Below, piece after piece: positions 1 to 5,429 of a DNA stretch of 7,240 nt; the stretch's first letter is position 1, and each line of letters starts with the position of its first letter. The position numbers were made by a program, and so were the translations under genes. The DNA comes from an uncultured bacterium (GTDB lineage: Bacteria > Actinomycetota > Coriobacteriia > Coriobacteriales > Atopobiaceae): positions 1 through 7,240 of the forward strand of contig CAJMLD010000074.1 of NCBI GenBank assembly GCA_905214175.1, in the 5' to 3' direction. The notes below the pieces were generated by a model. The model was not told where the DNA came from, did not search any database, and saw only the letters and a program-made list of their open reading frames with translations.

Positions 1-597
1 GCCGTTGGTGTTGGGGGCAAGGTAGATGGCCACGCCTTTCTGGTAGAGCGCCGCGCGCGCCAGTGGCATGTAGTTCTCCCAGCATATGAGGGTGCCCATG
101 GGGCCCCATGGCGTCTGGCTCACGGGGAAGTAGTGATCCTGTGCGTCTCCCCACACCAGGCGCTCGGCGCCGGTGGGCTTGAGCTTGCGGTGCCAGGCGT
201 CAAGGCGGCCGTCGGGCGCAAAGACCAGGTTGGTGTTGTAGAGCGTGCCTGAGGTGGCATCGCGCTCGGAAACGCCCACGCTCACCCAAGCGCCCGTTTC
301 TCTCGCCGCGGCGGCTATGGCCTCGGTCTCCGGGCCGCCCACTACAACCGAACCGTCGTAGTAGCGCTTCCACAGCTCCTTGCTGCCGCCCTCGCGGGCG
401 CCGACCACAAAACCAAAGGTCAGACCGTGAGGATAGCCGGGAATGAGGAGCTCCGGCAGCACAACGAGGTCGCTTGGGCGCTCCTCTGCCACGCGGCGGA
501 TGGCGTCGAGTGCCCCGGCTAGGCAGGCATCGCGGTCGAACGGCCGCGGTCGCGACTGTACCACGGCAACCTTGCACGAGTCTTGGATGTCTCTCAT
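1..597 (-). CDS. Nitrilase (carbon-nitrogen hydrolase), C-terminus cut by window edge
   Basis: Reading from the ATG at 597-595 gives 199 codons in frame to base 1, so the C-terminal third is outside the window (nitrilases are usually about 300-350 residues). The Glu-Lys-Cys triad is visible: Glu49 in VVLPELLIPGYPHG, Lys138 in WHRKLKPTGAERLVWGD and the nucleophile Cys172 in LICWENYMPLARAALYQKG. The HRKLKPT..ERLVWG and CWENYMP motifs are typical of true nitrilases (branch 1), which hydrolyse a nitrile to the carboxylic acid and ammonia in the cytoplasm, rather than of amidases or NAD synthetase domains. The substrate cannot be read from sequence. The start is set by GGAGG at 607-603, five bases upstream of ATG. 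The gene is divergent from the extradiol dioxygenase, with a candidate promoter at 665-637. A cyanide hydratase or dihydratase subtype is a less likely alternative. Confidence 0.93.
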   Translation of the reverse strand, partial: MRDIQDSCKVAVVQSRPRPFDRDACLAGALDAIRRVAEERPSDLVVLPELLIPGYPHGLTFGFVVGAREGGSKELWKRYYDGSVVVGGPETEAIAAAARETGAWVSVGVSERDATSGTLYNTNLVFAPDGRLDAWHRKLKPTGAERLVWGDAQDHYFPVSQTPWGPMGTLICWENYMPLARAALYQKGVAIYLAPNTNG

Positions 598-636
598 TGG
601 TGCCTCCGTACGGGGGTGGGGTATATGGCGGAGACA

Positions 637-665
637 ATTGTAGTGCCGAGAAGAGCGCCTGACTA
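637..665 (-). promoter_or_regulatory. Candidate sigma-70-type promoter for the nitrilase
   Basis: Read on the minus strand, TAGTCA (665-660, 4 of 6 to TTGACA) is followed by a 17-base spacer and TACAAT (642-637, 5 of 6 to TATAAT). This would start transcription near 630, with a leader of about 33 bases carrying the GGAGG site. It is a consensus match by eye only. Confidence 0.45.
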
Positions 666-697
666 GCGCGGCTAGCGGGGTTGATTACTGCTGGCGA

Positions 698-733
698 CGA
701 TGCCGTTGCGGTTACCGTCGTCGATACCGTTGC
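698..733. repeat. Short 12-nt period repeat, three degenerate copies
   Basis: The copies are CGATGCCGTTGC (698-709), GGTTACCGTCGT (710-721) and CGATACCGTTGC (722-733). Copies 1 and 3 differ at one base; the middle copy is more diverged. Further GTTGCTGCCGCTGC-like sequence follows up to about 757. The patch lies upstream of the nitrilase promoter candidate. Confidence 0.45.
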
Positions 734-820
734 AGCTGAGGTTGCTGCCGCTGCGGCCTTCACCGCCGGGGTAGCGGCTCCTCCTGCCCCAGCCATCTTC
801 GGTACCTCAAAAGATACCTA

Positions 821-848
821 TTGCATGTCATTTCCCGCCGTATAGAAT
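821..848 (+). promoter_or_regulatory. Candidate promoter for the extradiol dioxygenase
   Basis: TTGCAT (821-826) is followed after 16 bases by TAGAAT (843-848, 5 of 6 to the -10 consensus). An alternative -10, TATAAA at 866-871, has no convincing -35. The start would lie near 855, giving a leader of about 65 bases. The -35 match is weak (3 of 6). Confidence 0.35.
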
Positions 849-919
849 AGACTGCAGACGATAGGTATAAAAGAAATACTAAGTAGCAATAACGGACAAT
901 CTCAGCAGTGGAGGACAAG

Positions 920-1693
920 ATGACAAATACAAGGCAGATGGCGGTGTTTGTCGGCCACGGCGACCCCATGATGGCGCTCCGCGACGACGAGGTGGCGCAC
1001 GGCCTGCGCGCAATGGGCGAGAAAATCCTGGCAGACGAGCCGCGCGCGATTCTCGCCGTCTCGGCCCACTGGTTCACGCGAGGAACGCTCGTGCAGAGCG
1101 ACCCCACGCCGCGTCAGGTGAACGACATGTACGGTTTCCCGCCGGAGCTCTACGCGATCAAGTATCGCCCTGCCGGCAGTGCCGAGCTCACCGCTCGCGT
1201 GCGGCAGCTCTTGGGCAGCGACGTGGAAGTGGATGACACCTGGGGTATCGACCACGGCGTCTGGACTCCGCTCCACCATATGCTCCCCAAGGCCAACGTG
1301 CCTGTGGTGGAGCTCTCGGTGAACGGCCTGGCAGACGCCCGCTACGCCTATGACCTGGGACGTCGCCTTGCACCGCTGCGCGACGAGGGGTTCGTGGTGC
1401 TGGGAAGCGGCAACGTGGTGCACAACCTGCGCGAGGTCGAGTGGGACAACCCTTCGGGCACGCCTGCCTGCAACGAGTTTGATGCCGCAGTGCGCGCCGC
1501 GGTTGAGGCGCGCGATGACGAGAAGGCCATCGCCTACGAGCGACTGCCGCATGCGTCCTACGCCGTGCCAACGCCCGACCACTACCTGCCGCTGCTTACG
1601 GTCCTTGGCGCCTCCGAGGGCGAGAGGCCCGAGGTCTTCAATGACGTTCGCAACCTCGGCGCAATATCGATGACCAGCTACGCGTTTGCGTGA
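920..1693 (+). CDS. ygiD: 4,5-DOPA-extradiol-dioxygenase-like protein (class III, YgiD/DODA family)
   Basis: The product is 257 residues, close to the usual 255-270 of bacterial YgiD/DODA proteins. Conserved metal or active-site histidines are visible: His13 in VFVGHGDPMM, His50 in AVSAHWFTRG, His112 in GIDHGVWTPLHHM, His168 in VLGSGNVVHNL and His221 in VPTPDHYLPL. The family binds one non-haem metal, normally Fe(II), and opens catechol rings next to the hydroxyls; the plant and E. coli members act on L-DOPA. The true substrate of this protein is unknown. I chose ATG 920 because GGAGG at 910-914 sits five bases upstream; the GTG at 908 overlaps that site and is unlikely to be the start. It is divergent from the nitrilase and convergent with the LuxR-type gene. 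Family is confident, substrate is not. Confidence 0.92.
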   Translation: MTNTRQMAVFVGHGDPMMALRDDEVAHGLRAMGEKILADEPRAILAVSAHWFTRGTLVQSDPTPRQVNDMYGFPPELYAIKYRPAGSAELTARVRQLLGSDVEVDDTWGIDHGVWTPLHHMLPKANVPVVELSVNGLADARYAYDLGRRLAPLRDEGFVVLGSGNVVHNLREVEWDNPSGTPACNEFDAAVRAAVEARDDEKAIAYERLPHASYAVPTPDHYLPLLTVLGASEGERPEVFNDVRNLGAISMTSYAFA

Positions 1694-1702
1694 CGGCGAG
1701 AA

Positions 1703-1742
1703 GCACGGCGCCCCGCGTCCGCCCCAGCACCCGACGCCGTGC
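1703..1742. terminator. Possible bidirectional terminator between convergent genes
   Basis: GCACGGCG (1703-1710) and CGCCGTGC (1735-1742) are perfect 8-bp inverted arms around a 24-base GC-rich loop. They lie in the 51-base gap between the dioxygenase stop (1691-1693) and the regulator stop (1747-1745). Neither side has a T run, so this is not a classical intrinsic terminator. Position is the main argument. Confidence 0.35.
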
Positions 1743-1744
1743 CC

Positions 1745-4123
1745 CTACACTAGCCGCAACCGCCGCGCCTCGCTCGCTGCCTGTGCGCGGCGGCTCACGC
1801 CCAGCTTGGCAAGGATGTGACACACGTGGGTCTTCACCGTGGACAGCTTCACGCCGAGAAGCTCGCCAATCTCGGCGTTGGTCTTGTTCTGGCAGATGAG
1901 GCGTAGGACCTGTCGTTCGGTCTCGGTGAGTTGAATGGAGGGCAGCTCGGAGGGGTCGACTGCGCCAGCAAGGAGCTGCGGATAGAACGACGCCTGCGCA
2001 CGCGCCCCCTTGATCAGCCGCGCAAGCTGCTCCTTCTCGGCGTCGCTAATATCGTCGTGCTCGGAGAACTCCAGCAGGAGCGGCAGCACTGCGCCACCGT
2101 ACTGCGTAATCGTGCGCACGTATCCGTAGCAGCGCGTCGTTGCCAGCGCTCGCGAAAGCCACCGACCCCAGTCCTTCTCGCCAAGGCGCCACGCCGCAAT
2201 CGATGCCAGAATGTCAAAGTGGATGGCGTCGATGACCCTGCCGCACAGCGTGATGTATTCGGTGAGCGCCGCCATGAGCATGCGGGCCTCCGAAAGGCGT
2301 CCCTCCGCTGCGTACGCCTGGCAAACGGTGAGATAGACGTATCGATCCATGTAGAAGAGTCGCTCCGAGAAGTCCGGCGCATTCTCCTCCAGCCAAGTGT
2401 GGACGCGTTCCCACTCGCCCAGCCGCATCCACGCACGACAGCGCAGTGCTTCGAGGTTCATGAGGATACGTCTGGTCTCGGGGCTATCATCCCGCGAGAG
2501 CCGGCGGCGAAGCGCACCGAGAAGAGAGAGCGCCTGGCGCGCGTCTCCCTGATCGATGAGGCAGCGGCACTGGATTCCCACGGCGGCGAACTCGAGCGAA
2601 GGGGTCCCGGCACGCTGTATCCTGGGGAGCATGGCGATAACCCGTGCGAGGTAGATCGTTACGTCCTCGCCCTTCTCGAACTTGCTCTCGCACAGCCCGA
2701 TCTCTGCAACGCCCACCCCCATGCGCCCCAGCGCCTTGCTTGCGATCCGGCTTATCGCGCGGGCGGTCATATCGTCGGACGGGACCCAGGGACTCAGGTC
2801 GCGTCCGCCGTTGAGAACGCTTGGCAGGCCGCTTGTAACCGAGGGCATAAGCTCGGGGTTGTCGCCCCCGCGCATCTTGGCCAACGCGGAAACGGAAGCA
2901 ACGATGCTTGCCGGCTGCCTATGGGGAAGCGAAATGTCAAGATAGGCCAGGTAGGACTGGGCAAGGCGACGCTCCTCTGCCGTGCGCTCAGGCGCCTTCG
3001 CGTAGTTTTCGAGTGCGTCGTACCAGCCCTCCGATTTTGCGATACTCATGGCCATGGACTCCAGCATGGACATGATGCGCATGAGGCGCGGAGAAGAGAG
3101 AACAACATCCTCTGGCAGCTCGTGGTAGTAGTGCTCAAGCTCGTAGTAGCTGCCGCTTCCCGGGTTGAGGCGTGCGTGCTCGTCGAGGATGGCGAGCATG
3201 CGGCTGTGGTCCTTGAGCCGTGAGCAAAGCTCGAGTGCGCTCTTGAAGTTTCCTCGGGATTCGTAATAGCCAATGACTCGGTTGACAATATCGATGGCTG
3301 CAACGTTATCGCGCCTACGAGCACGCTCCCACTTGCAGAAGTCGAGCATTCCCTCGTTGACCTTCCACGTGTTTGCTTCACGAGTGATGAAGCTCGTCGC
3401 GTGATGGAGGGCGTTCAGCAGGCGCGCCCCCTCCTCCTCTCCAAGAGCATTGACGATGAGGTCGTCATCAATGGTGTCAAAGAGGGGAACCAGAAGTAGG
3501 ACGTCCTGGGTCTTCTCGTCAAAGCGGCGCTCAAACTCGCTCTCGAAGTACGTCATGACCTCGTTGCGGAGGCTTGCTTCCCAAGTTGAGTCACCGTCAC
3601 GCAGGATGTGAACAACAGCCGCGGCAACCGCCATGGGATAGCGCTCGGACGCGGTTGCGATGCGCTCCACAAGCTCGGGCGTGGAGGGAATCCCATTTGC
3701 GATAAGGAGGTGGGCGATGTCCGTGTCGGTGAAGAAGAGGTCCTCTGCGGTAATGATGAGCAGCTCCCCGTTGGCGAAGAAGGGGGTGAGCCAGCCGGGC
3801 ATGGGTGCGCGGGAAAGGAAGACGAAGCGCGTGCTGGCGCAGTGAGAGACAACGGCTGCCAGTGCGGATCCCTGCTTGTTGGTGACAGAGTCGTGGATGT
3901 TGTCGACAAGAACGGCATCGTGCTTCTCGGCATCTTGGACGGTCACTGCCCGAGCAACGTCGACAGTGGCGGCATCGATCTTGAGCACGTCAAGATCCTG
4001 GAGCATGCGGTGTGCAAACTCGGACTTGCCAAAGCCGAGCGGGGCGCAGACAAATGCCAGCCGCGTACGATCCCATTGTGGCTGCAGGCACTCGTCAAGT
4101 TCGAGGGGAACCTTGACTAGCAT
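1745..4123 (-). CDS. MalT-like ATPase regulator with C-terminal LuxR helix-turn-helix
   Basis: From the chosen start the product is 792 residues. Residues 27-34 (APLGFGKS) are a Walker A motif; VLVDN at 71-75 looks like Walker B; FLSRAPMPGW (102-111) matches the SR-x-x-P segment of MalT-type STAND ATPases. A long alpha-helical middle part, probably TPR-like, ends with a YGYVRTITQYG segment resembling the MalT sensor region. Residues 728-792 are a LuxR DNA-binding domain (TETERQVLRLI, NAEIGELLG, STVKTHVCHILAKLGV). Such proteins are normally ATP- and ligand-dependent activators; the ligand and targets here are unknown. Start: ATG 4123 has AGGTGG (4135-4130) six bases upstream. ATG 4174 would add 17 residues with a poorer site. 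The frame is open to 4405, but the added Arg/Ser-rich sequence looks non-coding. No signal peptide or membrane segment is seen. Confidence 0.9.
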   Translation of the reverse strand: MLVKVPLELDECLQPQWDRTRLAFVCAPLGFGKSEFAHRMLQDLDVLKIDAATVDVARAVTVQDAEKHDAVLVDNIHDSVTNKQGSALAAVVSHCASTRFVFLSRAPMPGWLTPFFANGELLIITAEDLFFTDTDIAHLLIANGIPSTPELVERIATASERYPMAVAAAVVHILRDGDSTWEASLRNEVMTYFESEFERRFDEKTQDVLLLVPLFDTIDDDLIVNALGEEEGARLLNALHHATSFITREANTWKVNEGMLDFCKWERARRRDNVAAIDIVNRVIGYYESRGNFKSALELCSRLKDHSRMLAILDEHARLNPGSGSYYELEHYYHELPEDVVLSSPRLMRIMSMLESMAMSIAKSEGWYDALENYAKAPERTAEERRLAQSYLAYLDISLPHRQPASIVASVSALAKMRGGDNPELMPSVTSGLPSVLNGGRDLSPWVPSDDMTARAISRIASKALGRMGVGVAEIGLCESKFEKGEDVTIYLARVIAMLPRIQRAGTPSLEFAAVGIQCRCLIDQGDARQALSLLGALRRRLSRDDSPETRRILMNLEALRCRAWMRLGEWERVHTWLEENAPDFSERLFYMDRYVYLTVCQAYAAEGRLSEARMLMAALTEYITLCGRVIDAIHFDILASIAAWRLGEKDWGRWLSRALATTRCYGYVRTITQYGGAVLPLLLEFSEHDDISDAEKEQLARLIKGARAQASFYPQLLAGAVDPSELPSIQLTETERQVLRLICQNKTNAEIGELLGVKLSTVKTHVCHILAKLGVSRRAQAASEARRLRLV

Positions 4124-4129
4124 GGCCAA

Positions 4130-4135
4130 CCACCT
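4130..4135 (-). promoter_or_regulatory. Ribosome binding site deciding the regulator start
   Basis: AGGTGG on the minus strand lies six bases (TTGGCC) before ATG 4123. The upstream in-frame ATG at 4174 has only GAAGG about 12 bases away. A third in-frame ATG (4363) has GGAG eight bases upstream, but the residues it would add do not look like protein. Confidence 0.6.
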
Positions 4136-4293
4136 GCGCATAGTCGGTTTCGGGTGCGTTGTGATGACAGCCATGCCATAAGTGCGCCTTCGCCTTTCTC
4201 TAGAAAGTGGATGTCTAATCGAGCGGTGCGCAAGCTTGCTCGATGGCCTAATGGTACGCGAGGCGAACAGGGCCGTGCGTCCAAAAGAAACAA

Positions 4294-4310
4294 CGGCATC
4301 ACCAATGCCG
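4294..4310. repeat. Perfect 6-bp inverted repeat upstream of the regulator
   Basis: CGGCAT (4294-4299) and ATGCCG (4305-4310) flank a five-base loop CACCA. The element lies about 170 bases before the regulator start. It could be a small operator or leader hairpin; no T run follows on either strand. Confidence 0.35.
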
Positions 4311-4341
4311 GCGGCCCAATCGCGGCTGTTTACAGTTACCC

Positions 4342-4431
4342 CGGGCCCTGGCTGCGAGAGCATCTCAAGCTCTCCTCCGCCAGGGTCCGGCGCTCGCCGC
4401 CGCAAGGGGGGGCCGTCGCTGCCAGGGCCCG
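4342..4431. repeat. Three copies of GCCAGGGYCCG, one inverted
   Basis: CGGGCCCTGGC (4342-4352) is the exact reverse complement of GCCAGGGCCCG (4421-4431). A third copy, GCCAGGGTCCG (4379-4389), differs from it at one base. The first copy can pair with either of the others, so two mutually exclusive hairpins are possible. They lie just downstream of the ABC relic and upstream of the regulator. No U-tract follows. Confidence 0.5.
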
Positions 4432-4450
4432 CTACCAGGCCTCGCCGCCG

Positions 4451-4912
4451 CTAGCTCACGCGGCCCGAGTCCATCGAGTGCACCTCGTCCGCAATCGCCA
4501 TCGTGGAGGCGCGGTGCGAGACGAGAAGCACCGCCCGCCGCCCGCGCTCCTCGTCGAGTGAACGCAGCACCTGGCCCTCGTTGAGCGAGTCGAGGTTGCT
4601 CGTGGGCTCGTCCAGGAGCAGGAACGGCGCGTCGTGGAGAAACGCGCGGGCCAGCCCCAAGCGCTGTCGCTCGCCCGAGGAGAGCGTCCCGCCAAGCTCG
4701 CCCACCATGGTGTCGTAGCCCTCGGGCAGGCTCTCGATGAAGTCGTGTATCGACGCCTTGCGGCAAGCCTCCTCGAGCTCAGCCTGCGTGGCCGTGGGCT
4801 TGGCTATGAGCAGGTTGTCGCAGATGGAATCGTGGAAGAGCGAGGTGTCCTGCTCGACCAGCGCCTCCGCATCGCGCAGCGACGCAGTGCGAATCTCGCG
4901 GACATCTGTCCA
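4451..4912 (-). pseudogene. C-terminal half of an ABC transporter ATPase (5'-truncated relic)
   Basis: The frame is open from 4912 to the TAG at 4453-4451 (153 codons) and ABC-like from its first residues (TDVREI, then ALVEQDTSLF with the Q-loop Gln). Next come the signature LSSGERQRLGLARAF, Walker B FLLLDEPTSNLD and the H-loop LLVSHR. The sequence resembles CydC/exporter-type nucleotide-binding domains. Walker A and any fused membrane domain are absent, and a TGA (4915-4913) lies directly upstream, so it cannot be a working ATPase alone. The first in-frame ATG (4708) would give only an 85-residue piece starting after the Q-loop. Upstream, AGGAGGAGG and tandem ATG (4916-4911) initiate in a frame one base off. 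The likeliest reading is an internal deletion that joined the original gene start to its 3' end; a sequencing indel alone would not restore Walker A. Confidence 0.82.
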
Positions 4913-4931
4913 TCATCGTGTTCCTCCTCCT
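4911..4931 (-). promoter_or_regulatory. Strong ribosome binding site and tandem ATG ahead of the ABC relic
   Basis: On the minus strand AGGAGGAGG (4931-4923) is followed after six bases by ATGATG (4916-4911). Translation from here would run 45 codons in the wrong frame and stop at TGA 4781-4779. Loss of one G at 4910 would give MMTDVREI and enter the ABC frame. The site looks like the preserved start of a gene whose body was deleted. Confidence 0.6.
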
Positions 4932-4966
4932 GCGGACGGTTGCCCGCGGTTGGCGTTGGGCACGGC

Positions 4967-5002
4967 GGTGCGCGGTGCGGCGGAGGTGCGCGGTGCGACG
5001 AC
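4967..5002. repeat. Two-copy 18-bp tandem repeat
   Basis: GGTGCGCGGTGCG is repeated exactly at 4967-4979 and 4985-4997; the remaining five bases of each 18-base unit are partly diverged (15 of 18 identical overall). It lies in the region upstream of the ABC relic start. Confidence 0.6.
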
Positions 5003-5094
5003 CGATGCGTAATTAGCAGCGTGTAAGAATAGACTAACTTTATGGTGAGGTGGGGGAGACGCAGGTAATTCGCGTGGGTCGTCGATGCGGACTT

Positions 5095-5112
5095 CGGCCA
5101 GTGGCTTGGCCG
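5095..5112. repeat. Perfect 6-bp inverted repeat
   Basis: CGGCCA (5095-5100) pairs with TGGCCG (5107-5112) around the loop GTGGCT. It is about 40 bases before the main repeat array and shares no sequence with it. Function unknown. Confidence 0.35.
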
Positions 5113-5153
5113 CCGCACCGCTTGCCGCCCGCCCGGTTGCCGCCGCAATTCGA

Positions 5154-5281
5154 CGTTTAGGAAAATTCCGAACGTTTAGAGGGGCCTAACCGTTCGGAAT
5201 CGACGGCATGTCTCGTCATGCCGTGCGTTCTCGTCGTTTAGGACGGCCTAACCGTTCGGAATATTCCTAAACGTCCGGAAT
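5154..5281. repeat. Dense palindromic/direct repeat array
   Basis: The array is built from half-sites of the form CGTTCGGAAT or CGTTTAGGAAW in both orientations. The 21-mers 5154-5174 and 5253-5273 are inverted copies matching at 20 of 21 positions. The 28-mers 5173-5200 and 5235-5262 are direct copies matching at 25 of 28, including 18 identical bases starting GGCCTAACC. ATTCCGAACG (5165-5174) and CGTTCGGAAT (5191-5200) are perfect 10-bp arms; with four further pairs inside they form a 36-base hairpin with one mismatch and a six-base loop. A last half-site, CGTCCGGAAT, is at 5272-5281. It lies between the divergent ABC relic start and the small gene. It may be a cluster of regulator binding sites or a REP/BIME-like element; sequence alone does not decide. 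Confidence 0.85.
5203..5224. repeat. Perfect 8-bp hairpin between the two direct repeats
   Basis: ACGGCATG (5203-5210) and CATGCCGT (5217-5224) flank the loop TCTCGT. It sits in the spacer between the two 28-bp direct repeats and is unrelated to the CGTTYRGGAAT half-site, so the unit alternates two kinds of stem. A partial echo, CGGAATCCGCGGCATC at 5276-5291, matches 13 of 16 bases of 5195-5210. Confidence 0.6.
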
Positions 5282-5429
5282 CCGCGGCATCCCGTTGACA
5301 TCCGCCATATGCGCCCAAGTCCCGTGGCGTTCAATCCTGAACCTCTAATTACTGTCGCGTCCGCCGGGTATATTCGGTTCAATCCAAGGCAGAGGCTTTG
5401 GTACGTTGGTCCCAGGTCAGGAGGCCGCT

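Larger units (their letters stand above)
598..919. other. Divergent intergenic region between nitrilase and dioxygenase
   Basis: This 322-base stretch holds the nitrilase promoter candidate (637-665), a 12-nt periodic patch (698-733), a small imperfect inverted repeat GGTACCT-CAAA-AGATACC (801-817) and AT-rich leader sequence (about 841-905) before the dioxygenase. Both strands are open and alanine-rich from about 680 to 800: a minus-strand frame begins at ATG 796, and a plus-strand frame runs 663-843 without a good ATG. Neither resembles a known protein, and the minus frame then runs out of phase through the nitrilase. I treat both as by-products of a GCN-rich stretch, although a decayed gene end cannot be excluded. 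Confidence 0.6.
4124..4450. other. Intergenic region upstream of the LuxR-type regulator
   Basis: These 327 bases separate the stop of the ABC relic from the regulator start, both on the minus strand. The region holds three copies of an 11-base GC-rich element (4342-4352, 4379-4389, 4421-4431) and a compact hairpin (4294-4310). I found no convincing -35/-10 pair for the regulator, although 4180-4290 is locally less GC-rich and would be the expected place. Confidence 0.5.
4913..5429. other. 517-base gene-free region with repeat array and leader of the small gene
   Basis: From left to right it holds an 18-bp tandem duplication (4967-5002), a small hairpin (5095-5112), the palindromic array (5154-5281) and about 150 bases of leader to the small gene. 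In the leader, GTTCAATCC occurs twice (5329-5337 and 5377-5385); the first copy forms a small hairpin with TGAAC (5338-5342). TATATT at 5369-5374 is a possible -10 element but has no good -35. A consensus-like TTGACA at 5295-5300 has no -10 at usable distance. I see no protein-coding or RNA gene here. Confidence 0.6.

Noticed and set aside
844..853. AGAATAGACT shared by 844-853 and 5026-5035
   Set aside because: Exact 10-base matches are expected by chance in a window of this size, and the contexts differ.
902..1582. 226-codon minus-strand frame opposite the dioxygenase
   Set aside because: Histidine/Arg/Val-rich mirror of a conserved gene, with no family resemblance.
1931..3223. 430-codon open frame on the plus strand opposite the regulator
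   Set aside because: It is antisense to a clear MalT/LuxR gene, has no recognisable motif, and is rich in Arg/Leu/Val/His as expected of a high-GC mirror frame.
4172..4174. ATG 4174 as the regulator start (809 residues)
   Set aside because: Kept as an alternative only: the ribosome binding site is poorly spaced, while ATG 4123 has AGGTGG six bases upstream.
4237..4262. GGCCTAATGGTA resembling a tRNA D-arm
   Set aside because: No matching stem, no anticodon arm and no T-arm downstream.
4451..4708. Complete 85-residue small ABC protein starting at ATG 4708
   Set aside because: ABC homology continues in frame far upstream of this ATG (Q-loop, TDVREI), so the Met is internal (GYDTMVGE).
5185..5242. 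Integron attC-like site (AAC ... GTT with a folded core)
   Set aside because: AAC and GTT are not in register with paired RYYY/RRRY boxes, there is no cassette or integrase, and the half-site array explains the symmetry better.
5263..5273. CCTAAACG/TTTAGG resembling telomeric repeat
   Set aside because: Not tandem; it is part of the inverted half-sites in an otherwise bacterial context.
5295..5300. Perfect TTGACA as a -35 for the small gene
   Set aside because: Nothing like a -10 element occurs 15-19 bases downstream (the region is AAGTCCCGTGG).
5377..5385. GGTTCAATCC resembling a tRNA T-loop
   Set aside because: Flanking bases do not form a T-stem, and there are no acceptor, D or anticodon arms.
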